Of a DNA stretch of 64,000 nucleotides, positions 52,212 to 60,847 are shown in pieces. The DNA is taken from the NCBI RefSeq assembly GCF_000821245.2, contig NZ_LN611425.1, forward strand, positions 1,629,234 through 1,693,233, written 5' to 3'. The first letter of the stretch is position 1; every line of letters begins with the position of its first letter. The notes beneath the pieces were generated by a model, which saw only the letters and a program-made list of their open reading frames with translations, was not told where the DNA came from and made no database searches. The position numbers and the translations under genes are program-made. The stretch comes from Virgibacillus senegalensis (GTDB lineage Bacteria > Bacillota > Bacilli > Bacillales > Amphibacillaceae).

Positions 52212-53403
52212 CTTCACTGATCACCTCTGTTTCCCCGGCCAAAGCGGATATCACTGCACCTCTGACGATAATGCCCTTTAGTTTGCCGTCTTCGACAACA
52301 GCAACAGGTACAGGAGAATCATGAATGATCTCAAAGATATCGTGCATGGACGTCTCCATTCCCACTTGTGGAACATCCGTCCTTAAAATTTCATTCAAAT
52401 CAGTGATTTCTCGCTTTCTTGCATCCGAAGCATCATCAGCTGTTACATAGCCTTTAATATTCCGCTTTCTATCGGTTACATATATACTGGAAAGTCCTTC
52501 TTCTCTCATACGTTCCAGCGCCACCCTAGGACCGTGCTTTTCGATATTGATTGTTTCCGGTCGTTTCATAATGTGTTGTGCTGTCAACACCTTCGAGCGG
52601 TCAACGTCCTCTACAAATTTCTCTACATAGTCATTGGCAGGATGGACCAGAATTTCTTCCGGCGTACCGATTTGGACAATCGATCCGTCTTTCATCAAAG
52701 CAATTCTATCTCCTATCCGCAATGCTTCGTCCAAATCATGAGTAATGAATAAGATGGTTTTTTTCATTGTTTCCTGTAAATCAAGCAATTCATCCTGCAT
52801 CTCTTTTCGGATCAGAGGATCCAATGCAGAGAATGCTTCGTCCATCAACAGGACTTCCGGATCGTTCGCAAGCGCCCGTGCCAGTCCGACACGCTGCTGC
52901 ATACCGCCGGAAAGCTGAGCCGGATACTGGTGGATATAGCCAGCCAAGCCGACCATTTCCAATGCTTCCTTTGCTCTTTTACTGCGTTCTTCTTTCTCTA
53001 CACCTTGAATCTCCAAACCGTATTCAGCGTTTTCCAAAATTGTACGGTGTGGAAACAACGCAAATTTCTGGAATACCATGCTCAGTTTTTCACGGCGCAC
53101 ACGGCGAAGGTTCTTTTTATCCATTTTCGCCAAATCTTCTCCGTCGATATAAACACTGCCTTCAGTCGGTTCGATCAGTCGATTGATTAGACGGACAAGT
53201 GTCGACTTACCACTACCCGACAAGCCCATGATTACAAAAATCTCTCCGGCTTCCACCTCAAAGGATGCCCGGTTTACGCCAACTGTATTGCCAGTTTCTT
53301 TAAGTATTTCATCTTTGGGTTTTCCTTGATCCAACAGTTTCAGCGCTTGTTTGTTATTCTTGCCGAACACTTTGGATAAACCCTGAACTTCAATTACCGG
53401 CAT
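52204..53403 (-). CDS. opuAA: Glycine betaine ABC transporter ATP-binding protein
   Basis: A 399-residue ATPase of the OpuA importer. The Walker A is [15 protein letters not shown] near residue 60, signature [16 protein letters not shown] near 165 and Walker [14 protein letters not shown] near 185. Two CBS domains fill the C-terminus from about residue 275; in OpuA these sense ionic strength or c-di-AMP. The start at 53403 follows GAGAGGTGAATG; the frame is open 43 codons further. First gene of the operon; a divergent GbsR-type regulator lies upstream. Confidence 0.94.
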   Translation of the reverse strand: MPVIEVQGLSKVFGKNNKQALKLLDQGKPKDEILKETGNTVGVNRASFEVEAGEIFVIMGLSGSGKSTLVRLINRLIEPTEGSVYIDGEDLAKMDKKNLRRVRREKLSMVFQKFALFPHRTILENAEYGLEIQGVEKEERSKRAKEALEMVGLAGYIHQYPAQLSGGMQQRVGLARALANDPEVLLMDEAFSALDPLIRKEMQDELLDLQETMKKTILFITHDLDEALRIGDRIALMKDGSIVQIGTPEEILVHPANDYVEKFVEDVDRSKVLTAQHIMKRPETINIEKHGPRVALERMREEGLSSIYVTDRKRNIKGYVTADDASDARKREITDLNEILRTDVPQVGMETSMHDIFEIIHDSPVPVAVVEDGKLKGIIVRGAVISALAGETEVISEDA

Positions 53404-53832
53404 GTCATTCACCTCTCTCACCTGTTGTTTTTCACTCTGCGCACACGCGGTACGCTCTTTTGTTGAATTTGGGTTATCTGTTTCGCCTATTACTTTTCTA
53501 CTAGAAAAGAAAAAATCCGAACACCAAATCAATCACTCTTAATACTATATCCCTATTCATGCATAAAATTCAAACGCAACAAACCGCTAATTTTGTATAT
53601 ATTTTTTATACAGTTTAAACTGAACAAACTTTTTCGGGTATTTCCTTTAAATTACTAGGGATTGCTCCGGATATCTGCCTAATCACATCATTTAAAAAAG
53701 ATCACCAATAGTGTAACCTATGATGCAGCATCTTATTTTACTATTTCCTGCAATAAAGGATGGAAATAAACATAGTTGCGGACGCTTGTATGTATGGTGG
53801 ATTACTCTGGGAAAGCTTTGAGGGAGGATTAT
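53404..53832. other. Divergent control region between opuA and the GbsR-type regulator
   Basis: An AT-rich stretch of 429 bases. It contains the palindrome at 53611-53622 and nearby TATA-rich elements (53596-53612) that could be -10 sites. No gene is seen. Two osmotically regulated promoters are to be expected, but exact -35/-10 pairs are not clear. Confidence 0.45.
53611..53622. promoter_or_regulatory. 12-base palindrome in the opuA control region
   Basis: CAGTTTAAACTG is a perfect palindrome located centrally between opuAA and the divergent regulator. It is a candidate operator for that regulator. Confidence 0.4.
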
Positions 53833-54357
53833 ATGTCGAATCACAGTCTAAAGGATATCAACGAATGGATCACCAACGAGTTTGCCAAAACCGTAGAAAT
53901 GTTCGGCCTTACCCCTTCAGAGGCACGGTTGTTTGCGATTTTATATCTGGAAGGTGTTCCAATGACATTGGATGAAATGAGTGAAGCATTGGGGAAAAGT
54001 AAAACATCCATGAGTACCGGTATCCGGACCCTGTTAGAATTAAATTTAGTCGAGCGTGTATGGAAAAAAGGAGAGCGAAAAGATTTTTACCGAGCGGATG
54101 AAAACCTATACAAGAAATTCATGTCTGCTTTCATTTATAAATGGGTTGATGCCGCCAACCGACAAAGGCAATCGTTGGAGCAAATCGGATTCAAACTTGC
54201 CCAAGGGAACTACTCGTTCTCAGCAGAACCCGAAGAAATCGATGAATTGAACAACCGACTGGATGATATGATAGCGTTTCACCAGCTGCTGGAGAATGCA
54301 TTTTTGAAAATAAAGCCGGCCGCTTCAACTCCGATTGATCAGAAACGTAACCATTAA
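53833..54357 (+). CDS. GbsR/MarR-type regulator, probably of opuA
   Basis: A 174-residue winged-helix regulator of the GbsR group (like B. subtilis OpcR/YvaV). LTPSEARLFAILYLEGVPMT lies near residue 25, MSEALGKSKTSMSTGIRTLL (recognition helix) near 50 and RVWKKGERKDFYRADE (wing) near 75, with a long C-terminal helical dimer part. GbsR-type proteins repress osmoprotectant genes and sense choline. The start at 53833 follows GAGGGAGGAT; the frame upstream is open. Divergent from opuA, which makes it the likely regulator. It overlaps yhaI by four bases on the other strand. Confidence 0.85.
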   Translation: MSNHSLKDINEWITNEFAKTVEMFGLTPSEARLFAILYLEGVPMTLDEMSEALGKSKTSMSTGIRTLLELNLVERVWKKGERKDFYRADENLYKKFMSAFIYKWVDAANRQRQSLEQIGFKLAQGNYSFSAEPEEIDELNNRLDDMIAFHQLLENAFLKIKPAASTPIDQKRNH

Positions 54358-54692
54358 GTATCTCTCAAGACAGGTAGTTTCAAGAATGCATCCATCAGGG
54401 AAGGATAATATCCTTCCTTTCTTAATGCTTCTATCGTCTGTTTCGGCTCCAGCTTAAAGTGGAGCATCCCGACAAACTTTATCAATAAGGGAGTTACATC
54501 AAGAAAGCCTTCTTCTGTCTGGGTCAGAAATTCTTGATAGAGGCAATCAATCCACTCCATAAGCCTGCTGTATTCTTCCTGAGTCAGTTCTTTTTCTATA
54601 ATTAGTTTTGTAAAAGGATATTGATCAATTTCCTTGATTTTCAAAAGCAAGTGAAGATGAAAGTTGATTGTTTCATTTCTATCGATGCCCAT
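54354..54692 (-). CDS. yhaI: DUF1878 family protein YhaI
   Basis: A 112-residue soluble helical protein. INFHLHLLLKIKEIDQYPFT at the start, EYSRLMEWIDCLYQEFLTQ near 45 and FVGMLHFKLEPKQTIEALRK near 68 match the YhaI family (B. subtilis YhaI, 113 residues). Function unknown. In B. subtilis it lies near hpr, prsA and the ecs genes; hpr (scoC) itself is missing from this window. Confidence 0.83.
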   Translation of the reverse strand: MGIDRNETINFHLHLLLKIKEIDQYPFTKLIIEKELTQEEYSRLMEWIDCLYQEFLTQTEEGFLDVTPLLIKFVGMLHFKLEPKQTIEALRKEGYYPSLMDAFLKLPVLRDT

Positions 54693-54963
54693 ACATTTCC
54701 CCCTCCTGCCCCATATTGTTATTATATACTATTCAGCCTTGAGCAAAAATCAAAATAAACAGAAGCTGACAAGATTCACAACTTGCTAAAAACCCTATCA
54801 TGACGGGCCTTATGTTACCATAAAGATTTCTGATTATAAAATAATATTTTTTTTCACGAAAAGCTATTGATTTTTCCCAGGAAACATACTATTATTCCTT
54901 GAGGGCAAGGCGGCAATACCGTCTCACACAACCGTGTAACAGCCTTGTAAAGGGGGATGCAAA

Positions 54964-55497
54964 ATGAATTGCTGGAAAACTATCAATCTATACAAAGAAT
55001 TCGGCATCAATCGCATTTATATATTATCCATGCTTTCAGGTATGATGGCATTCATTTTCTTTTATTTAATTTTTTCCATGATCCATGAAACTGGAACTGT
55101 AAAGGATCAAGGAATAATCCCTTTGATAGTCGGATTGATTTTTCTACCGACTATTCATAAACTTACACATATTTTACCATTAATCATGACAAACAAACGA
55201 GTGAAAATTAAATGGAAAATGAAAATGGGGCTGTTTCCGACATTTTCATTCCGCACAAGGTCAAAAATGTCAAAAACGACTTCGCTAATCATTTTACTTG
55301 CACCAGCATTATTGGTAACCGTAGCTGGTCTGGTTTCAAGCTATGTATTTATGAGCTATTATGTCTATTTTTTATTATTCTTGTCTGTGAATATCGGCCT
55401 TTGTTTTACTGATTTCTTGTATGCCAGTTACGTTGTCAAAGCGCCGAGAAAATGTATCATTGAAAACGCGAAAGATGGTTATGACATCTTAATATAA
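54964..55497 (+). CDS. DUF3267 family membrane protein
   Basis: A 177-residue membrane protein with four helices. CWKTINLYKEFGINRIYILS at the start and APALLVTVAGLVSSYVF near 115 and CFTDFLYASYVVKAPRKC near 150 follow the DUF3267 (putative zincin) plan. At the metal-site position it reads IHKLTHILPL near residue 62, so HKxxH replaces the HExxH of active members. It starts behind AAAGGGGGATGC and has its own terminator. Function unknown; as an enzyme it is doubtful. Confidence 0.75.
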   Translation: MNCWKTINLYKEFGINRIYILSMLSGMMAFIFFYLIFSMIHETGTVKDQGIIPLIVGLIFLPTIHKLTHILPLIMTNKRVKIKWKMKMGLFPTFSFRTRSKMSKTTSLIILLAPALLVTVAGLVSSYVFMSYYVYFLLFLSVNIGLCFTDFLYASYVVKAPRKCIIENAKDGYDILI

Positions 55498-55498
55498 A

Positions 55499-55537
55499 GC
55501 AAACAGCATTCTGATAAAAGGATGCTGTTTTTTGTGC
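55499..55537 (+). terminator. Terminator of the DUF3267 gene
   Basis: AACAGCAT and ATGCTGTT with a run of six T. Confidence 0.8.
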
Positions 55538-55574
55538 TCTATACTGTAGTGATGTGAGTGTGTACAGCGTGGAA

Positions 55575-55700
55575 AAATATACCAATTAACGGGCGATCGA
55601 GACCCCATCTCGGCTTTGCGAAGAGGCTCGGGCATTCATCCGCTGGCAAAGAGTTTATTTCCTCTCCGTCCTGAGTAAAATCACTATTTATCGGGTAAAG
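55575..55700. repeat. Dispersed repeat, family 2, copy A
   Basis: In reverse complement this stretch matches 57488-57600: both share GAGGAAATAAACTC, GCCCGAGCCTC, GGGGTCTCG and TCGCC in the same order and with similar spacing. The minus-strand reading frame here (55539-55760) encodes a similar nonsense peptide to that at 57414-57638, a consequence of the repeat. Confidence 0.7.
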
Positions 55701-55895
55701 TCTTTCCGCAATTTGCGGGCTAACACTTTTTACAGAGAACCTCGTTTTCTTAATGAGCAAGCCAAGCCTCTTGTTTCCATTTGTTTTTCATCCAAAAACA
55801 GGAACTTGCTAGTTTATCAATTTCTGTAGGGTATAGCTGTTCAACCAGGATAAATTTTGATAAAGTATGTATAGGTGTAAAGGAGGTCATAAGGT

Positions 55896-56075
55896 ATGCC
55901 AGTCTTTTTTGCTATTTTCGCTTTGTTCGTGCTATTTTTATTTAATTCTTTAACCCATAAACTTGTAGTAAGAACAGAAATGTCCCAAGAACGACAGCCA
56001 AATGTATTCAGAACCATCAATATATTGATAACCATCTTGTTGATCTCTTCTTATGTAGAGGTATTGTTCACGTAA
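55896..56075 (+). CDS. Small membrane protein of unknown function
   Basis: A 59-residue protein with two helices: VFFAIFALFVLFLFNSL at the N-terminus and INILITILLISSYVEVLF at the end, joined by a basic, polar loop (HKLVVRTEMSQERQPN). The ribosome site AAAGGAGGTCAT is excellent, nine bases before the ATG, and a terminator follows. I do not recognise a family. Confidence 0.6.
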   Translation: MPVFFAIFALFVLFLFNSLTHKLVVRTEMSQERQPNVFRTINILITILLISSYVEVLFT

Positions 56076-56106
56076 CGAGAAAATAACGCAATGAACGAGT
56101 GGTAAT

Positions 56107-56155
56107 CAAAAAGGGATGACCATTTGCCAAAGCAGATGGTCATCCCTTTTTACGA
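56107..56155. terminator. Bidirectional terminator between the small gene and yjcZ
   Basis: AAAAGGGATGACCAT and ATGGTCATCCCTTTT form a 15-base stem with T-runs at both ends. Confidence 0.88.
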
Positions 56156-56184
56156 TCGGAAAAACGAGTTTTATTCTGTTTTGC

Positions 56185-56268
56185 TTACAGCCACGCTGCT
56201 CCGACAATAATCAACAAAATGAACAATACAACAATCAACGCAAAACCGCTTCCGTACCCTGCGCCCAT
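56185..56268 (-). CDS. YjcZ family sporulation protein
   Basis: A 27-residue peptide, MGAGYGSGFALIVVLFILL followed by IIVGAAWL. The Gly/Tyr-rich N-terminus and single Ile/Val-rich helix are the YjcZ signature. It starts behind AAGGGGGTG and has a shared terminator. YjcZ-type peptides accumulate in sporulating cells and the spore membrane or coat; the exact role is unknown. Confidence 0.82.
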   Translation of the reverse strand: MGAGYGSGFALIVVLFILLIIVGAAWL

Positions 56269-56466
56269 CTATAACACCCCCTTTATGCCTTTTGCTTCAT
56301 CCTATGCAGCAGGGGCGCCAAATGGATAGGCTTGTGCCCGAAATTTAGGAAAAAGTGTGTAATTATCGGAATAGACTATTTTTTTCACTGCTAAATGTGT
56401 TATATTATTTCAAGAGCTTGTCAAAGCTTGTACGAAAAGTTTTTGGAGAGTAGGAGTGTTTATATA

Positions 56467-57414
56467 ATGAAAAAAATCGCACTATCGGCATCCTTGGCAG
56501 TCGGAATCCTGGCTCTGTCCGCTTGTTCTTCGGATGACCCGGAAACAGTCGTCGAGACTGACTCAGGAAACGTCAGCAAAGAAGAATTTTACCAGGAGTT
56601 AAAGGATCAGAATGGTGAAACCGTCCTACAACAGCTGGTAATGAAGAAAGTCCTTGAAGGTAACTACGAGGTAGATGATGACCAAGTACAAGAGGAATTG
56701 GATTCATTAAAAGAACAATACGGAGACCAATTTGATATGGTTCTTCAACAAAGTGGATTCTCTGATGAGGACGAATTCAAAGAGGTACTTCGTTTAAATA
56801 TGCTGCAAGAACAAGCAGTTACCGAAGATATTGAGGTTTCTGACGAAGAAATTGAACAACGATACGAAAACATGAAAACAGATTTAGAGGCAAGACACAT
56901 TCTTGTCGGAGATGAAGAAACAGCTAATGAAGTAAAACAAAAACTGGATGACGGCGGGGATTTTGCCGAACTGGCGAAAGAATACTCTACAGATCCTGGT
57001 TCTAAGGAAAATGGTGGAGAACTTGGTACGTTTGGTGTAGGTGACATGGTACCAGAATTTGAAGAAGCTGCCTACAACTTGGAAGTGGATGAAATCAGCG
57101 AGCCTGTTCAAACCTCCAATGGCTGGCACATTATTCAAGTAACCGATCGTAAAGATGCTGAGGAAGAAGTCGAGCCGCTTGAAGATATCCGTGATCAAAT
57201 CCGCCGAGACATCGCTTCAACTAAAGTAGAGGATGCAGCTGCACAAGAAAAAATACAGCAATTAATGGAAGATGCGAACATCGATGTGAAAATTGATGAT
57301 TTCGAAGATCTATTTGAAACACCAGAACCAGCTGATCCCGGTAATGCAGAGGATGGAGTCACGGAAGAAAATCCAGGTGCAGAACAGGATAATTCCAACG
57401 ATTCAGAAGAATAA
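56467..57414 (+). CDS. prsA: PrsA foldase lipoprotein (parvulin-type PPIase)
   Basis: A 315-residue lipoprotein that helps secreted proteins fold on the outer face of the membrane. The lipobox is LSAC at residue about 18. A SurA-like N-terminal part precedes the parvulin domain (about 140-235): ARHILVGDEETANEVKQKL, GGDFAELAKEYSTDPGS, GGELGTFGVGDMVPEFEEAA and NGWHIIQVTDRKD. The start at 56467 lies behind GAGTAGGAG; upstream codons are unsupported. The C-terminus is a long Glu/Asp-rich tail (PADPGNAEDGVTEENPGAEQ), probably disordered. Single gene with a terminator. Confidence 0.93.
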   Translation: MKKIALSASLAVGILALSACSSDDPETVVETDSGNVSKEEFYQELKDQNGETVLQQLVMKKVLEGNYEVDDDQVQEELDSLKEQYGDQFDMVLQQSGFSDEDEFKEVLRLNMLQEQAVTEDIEVSDEEIEQRYENMKTDLEARHILVGDEETANEVKQKLDDGGDFAELAKEYSTDPGSKENGGELGTFGVGDMVPEFEEAAYNLEVDEISEPVQTSNGWHIIQVTDRKDAEEEVEPLEDIRDQIRRDIASTKVEDAAAQEKIQQLMEDANIDVKIDDFEDLFETPEPADPGNAEDGVTEENPGAEQDNSNDSEE

Positions 57415-57417
57415 TGG

Positions 57418-57450
57418 CCAAAAAGCCCGGATGTTATCCGGGCTTTTTCT
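57418..57450 (+). terminator. Terminator of prsA
   Basis: AAAAAGCCCGGAT and ATCCGGGCTTTTT form the stem, directly after the stop codon. Confidence 0.9.
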
Positions 57451-57487
57451 ATTTGGTAAAAGGCTGTAAGACTCAACCAGAAAAAAG

Positions 57488-57620
57488 CGATTTCACTCTA
57501 GCCGAAGAGGAAATAAACTCTCTTTCCGCAGACGAACGCCCGAGCCTCCACGCAAAATCCGCTGTGGGGTCTCGGTCGCCAGTTTATCCGCAGGGGTCTC
57601 GCTTATTTCCTCTGCTACGC
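57488..57620. repeat. Dispersed repeat, family 2, copy B
   Basis: This copy lies in the opposite orientation to 55575-55700. Similarity extends over about 95 bases. The rightmost part (57595-57640) includes further repeat-like sequence (GGGGTCTCGCTTATTTCCTCT) that is a second inverted echo of GAGGAAATAA, so the unit is itself partly palindromic. Confidence 0.7.
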
Positions 57621-57678
57621 TATTTTACTCCAAGATAACGGTTAGTGGATTGTAAAATCACACCCTTGGTTTACAAAT

Positions 57679-57713
57679 AAAAGGCGCCAATCGAAATCGG
57701 TTGGCGCCTTTTT
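57679..57713 (-). terminator. Terminator of yhaL (minus strand)
   Basis: AAAAGGCGCCAA and TTGGCGCCTTTT form a perfect 12-base stem between the repeat and yhaL. Confidence 0.85.
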
Positions 57714-57740
57714 CTGCACATTTGCCTGCTCTTTTTCATC

Positions 57741-57956
57741 TTACACAGAAGTCATTTGTTTTTGCTCTGTTTCTGACTCATTCCCTTGTCGCTGGCTGCG
57801 TTCATCTTGTATCCGGTCCATGTATACTTTCCCTTCCCGCTCAATAAATTGCATTTCCAGCCTTTTTTCTGCTCTGACAGCTCTGAAAGCCATATATCCA
57901 CTGAAAAAAATAAATAAAATAAACATGTAAACCCACCAAGGAATCCCTAGTATCAT
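57741..57956 (-). CDS. yhaL: Sporulation protein YhaL
   Basis: A 71-residue SporYhaL-family protein. IPWWVYMFILFIFFSGYMAF is the membrane helix and EMQFIEREGKVYMDRIQDER the following helical segment, both typical. The start at 57956 lies behind AAGGAGGGC. It belongs to the SigE-dependent set of genes in sporulation in B. subtilis, but the mechanism is unknown. prsA and yhaM flank it as in B. subtilis. Confidence 0.85.
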   Translation of the reverse strand: MILGIPWWVYMFILFIFFSGYMAFRAVRAEKRLEMQFIEREGKVYMDRIQDERSQRQGNESETEQKQMTSV

Positions 57957-58029
57957 TGCACAGCCCTCCTTGTCCCTATTTGCTACTTAAAATATATGCA
58001 GGGACATTGTAAATATGACAGGCTGTTCG

Positions 58030-59301
58030 TTAATTCTTGGCTAATCCTGATTTGCCTTCCAGTTTCTTGAACATATACCCATAGACAAAAGCACTCATGA
58101 CAGCAAACAGCCCCAAGATGGCAAAGACAATAGGATAAGCGAGATAATTTGTCAATACTAAGCTTAATGGCGCTATTAATTTGCCTACTGTAAACCGAAG
58201 ACTTGCCGCCGAAAAGTATTGCCCGCGCATATTCTCGGGAGCAAGCTTGGCAACGAAGCTTTCCTGTATTCCGACTACCATCAATTCTGCCAACGTAAAC
58301 ATAGCCATTGCAAAAATGAACATCCATATACTTTCGGTTAATCCGTATAGGACGATACCCCCAGCATAAAGTAGACTTGACGCTACAAAGACCCGCTTTT
58401 CCTTAAAGCGATTCATAATCCGGGTGATAAATACCGTAAACAAGGCGACAAGCAGCCCATTTTCAGCAAGAACCAAGGCAAATGCTTTTTCACCGGTGAT
58501 GGTTAGTTGGAAATCACCCAGTTGAAACAAAGTCTGGTTGTCGATTACTTCACTAGTATAAACGGCTATTAAAATATCAAGCTGCATAAACGTCTGGGCC
58601 ACGAGAACGCCTGCAATGATAAACAGTAAAAAATTCCTGTCCTTGGCAATGATACGGTAATCGCTCAATTCATCCCAAACTGCCCTGTACCAACTGACCT
58701 TCGCTTCCTTCCGTCGTACCTTCAGGGCCACTGTTTCTCCGAGGAAACGTTGCAGAATCACTGTCAAACTACCTGTCAGAACTGCTCCGGCCAGCAGCAT
58801 TTCAAAGCGGTAGCTGTAAAATAAGAAGCTGCCGATAATCGGACCGACAACGACGGCGATATTGATGGATGTATAAAATACAGCAAAAACGGAGGCACGA
58901 TGTTTTTCCGATACGACATCCGCTACCATCGCGTGAGATGCCGGCCAATACAACGCTCCCCATATCCCCAAGAGACTAAACGATACAAATGTCCATATGG
59001 GAGACTGGTACCAGGGGGAGTTGGCATAAGCGAATAAGAGGAACGTCATAAATTGACCAAATGAGGAGATGACCATCATCCGCTTTCTGCCGAACCGATC
59101 GGCACAGTAGCCTCCTACCAAACTGGCTACCACAGAAAACGCCTGCGATAACACCAGTAGCCAACCCGCTTTGTCTTTACCAAATGAACTTTCAAATAAA
59201 ATCGTCATGAACGGGAAATACGACCAAAAAAGAAAATTAGTCGTCCCCTCGCCAAATAGACGTATTCTTAAATTGCGATCCCAATCCTTCCACTTCATCA
59301 T
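58030..59301 (-). CDS. Major facilitator superfamily transporter
   Basis: A 423-residue, 12-helix transporter related to the MdtG/Bcr-type group. RIRLFGEGTTNFLFWSYFPF at the start, GGYCADRFGRKRMMVISSFG (loop 2-3 signature) near residue 62, YWPASHAMVADVVSEKHRAS in helix 4-5 loop and NMRGQYFSAASLRFTVGKLI near 355 are typical. The start could be either of two adjacent ATG codons. Substrate unknown; drug efflux or sugar-related export are both possible. It lies between the sporulation gene yhaL and yhaM, where B. subtilis has no such gene. Confidence 0.85.
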   Translation of the reverse strand: MMKWKDWDRNLRIRLFGEGTTNFLFWSYFPFMTILFESSFGKDKAGWLLVLSQAFSVVASLVGGYCADRFGRKRMMVISSFGQFMTFLLFAYANSPWYQSPIWTFVSFSLLGIWGALYWPASHAMVADVVSEKHRASVFAVFYTSINIAVVVGPIIGSFLFYSYRFEMLLAGAVLTGSLTVILQRFLGETVALKVRRKEAKVSWYRAVWDELSDYRIIAKDRNFLLFIIAGVLVAQTFMQLDILIAVYTSEVIDNQTLFQLGDFQLTITGEKAFALVLAENGLLVALFTVFITRIMNRFKEKRVFVASSLLYAGGIVLYGLTESIWMFIFAMAMFTLAELMVVGIQESFVAKLAPENMRGQYFSAASLRFTVGKLIAPLSLVLTNYLAYPIVFAILGLFAVMSAFVYGYMFKKLEGKSGLAKN

Positions 59302-59542
59302 CTTCGCCTCTGTTTCTATGTCAATTTCGTCAACAGCATTGCCAGTCTGTAATGGCTGGTTCCCTATCCGGCACTGATTTTTACATTATATCAGAAACGC
59401 CACGCCAAAAAGCATGAAAAAACCAATTAATGGGGTGATATCAAAAATTATTATCCAGCTATGATACATTGCGTTACAATGGAATAGAGTGATTTCCTTA
59501 ATTAGTAGATACGAAAGTTTATAGATAAATGGAGTGATAGAT

Positions 59543-60772
59543 ATGTCCGAGCAAGCCAGCTACTTTTATGATTTTATTCCCATTGAATATGCAGTGGACC
59601 AATCAAAGCGGGAGCAAATCCTTGCTGAATTCCCTCCACCTGCTCTTCCGGACAGTAGTGAATACTTTGTACTGGACGACCAAGCACCAGGAAGCATCGT
59701 CAAAACCCGGCTTCTGCTGAACGACTACCAGATTCAGCTGACCAAAACGAATAAACAGTTTTTAAAAATCCGTTTCAGTAATAATGCAGGGGCTATCAAT
59801 GCCAAAATGTGGGACAATCAAGGCTCAGTCGAACTAAACCTGCCGCTCTTGGAGAAATTTGCTGTATTCGATGTGGAAGCGATGGTAGATGAATTCCGGG
59901 GCTTTAAATCGCTAACTATCCAGCGGCTTACTCCATGCGAAGCAGAGATTAACCCGTTTTCGCTCCTTCCATTTACCCAACAAAACATCGAGGAACTTTC
60001 GGTTGAGTTGTTTTGTTACATGGATGAATTGGAAGAACCCTATCGTAAGATCGCCCGTTCCGTCATGACCCGTTTTTGGGATCAGTTCCGGATCCGGCCT
60101 GCAGCTAAAGGATACCATCATAACTATTTGGGTGGATTACTGAAACATACGGTCGGATTGATGCGGTTCGCCCGATTTCTGCTAAAAAAAGAAGAGAATC
60201 ACTACCAGGCAGCAATGAAGCTGATTAATGTAGTGGAAAAGGCGTACAAAAATGAGCTATGGTCGCAATTCAAATCGGACAATAGTCAGGCGCAGCTCGT
60301 TTGGAAGGATACAATCGACCATTTGTACCGCCAGCTTCAAGGAATGATGGAACATAAAGAAAAACAACCGGATTATGATATCATCATGACTAGTATTCTG
60401 TTTCATGATATCGGCAAACTGCTTGAATACGATCATGCCGGCAAAACATTCGATACCTTTCAATTTCTTTTCCCTTCAGCGGAACGGCCGGATCAGACCG
60501 AGCGGAAACAAGCCGGAATTACCATGGATCCTTTAGGAGTAATGGTCGGACATATTCCGTATGGGGTCCTGTTATTAAACAAAATCATGGAAACCGAAAA
60601 TATTTCCTTATCCATGGAAGCCGTCCATCAAATGGCCCACTGTATCTTGTGCCATCACGGTCTTCCAGAGTGGGGGGCTTGTATTCAAAAACCACAAACA
60701 ATAGAGGGGTATATCATCCATTTTGTCGATTATCTGGACAGCCGTTACGAAAATAGTGAAACCGTAAAATAG
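59543..60772 (+). CDS. yhaM: YhaM-like HD-domain 3'-5' exoribonuclease, enlarged form
   Basis: A 409-residue protein, about 95 longer than B. subtilis YhaM (314). Residues about 60-135 are an OB-fold (KTNKQFLKIRFSNNAGAINA). The HD domain has HHNYLGGLLKHTVGLMRFA near 195, the HD pair in TSILFHDIGKLLEY near 290, GHIPYG near 340 and HCILCHHGLPEWG near 370, so metal ligands are intact. The extra residues lie mainly between the first His motif and the HD pair (about 215-285, with a Trp/Lys-rich helical section). The start at 59543 follows GGAGTGATAG. It may degrade RNA or single-stranded DNA 3'-5' as YhaM does. Confidence 0.78.
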   Translation: MSEQASYFYDFIPIEYAVDQSKREQILAEFPPPALPDSSEYFVLDDQAPGSIVKTRLLLNDYQIQLTKTNKQFLKIRFSNNAGAINAKMWDNQGSVELNLPLLEKFAVFDVEAMVDEFRGFKSLTIQRLTPCEAEINPFSLLPFTQQNIEELSVELFCYMDELEEPYRKIARSVMTRFWDQFRIRPAAKGYHHNYLGGLLKHTVGLMRFARFLLKKEENHYQAAMKLINVVEKAYKNELWSQFKSDNSQAQLVWKDTIDHLYRQLQGMMEHKEKQPDYDIIMTSILFHDIGKLLEYDHAGKTFDTFQFLFPSAERPDQTERKQAGITMDPLGVMVGHIPYGVLLLNKIMETENISLSMEAVHQMAHCILCHHGLPEWGACIQKPQTIEGYIIHFVDYLDSRYENSETVK

Positions 60773-60802
60773 TAACTTTACGTAAAACCAACATCGTCCC
60801 AA

Positions 60803-60843
60803 TCAAAAAGTCCTTGCCGGATAACCGGCAAGGACTTTTTGTA
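60803..60843. terminator. Bidirectional terminator between yhaM and gbsR
   Basis: AAAAAGTCCTTGCCGG and CCGGCAAGGACTTTTT form a 16-base stem. Confidence 0.9.
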
Positions 60844-60847
60844 AACA

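Noticed and set aside
55539-55760. 73-codon minus-strand frame after the DUF3267 gene
   Set aside because: It lies in the dispersed repeat and its peptide resembles that from the other repeat copy, so it reflects the repeat and not a gene.
57414-57638. 74-codon plus-strand frame after prsA
   Set aside because: It begins in the prsA terminator and continues through repeat family 2. No separate ribosome site.
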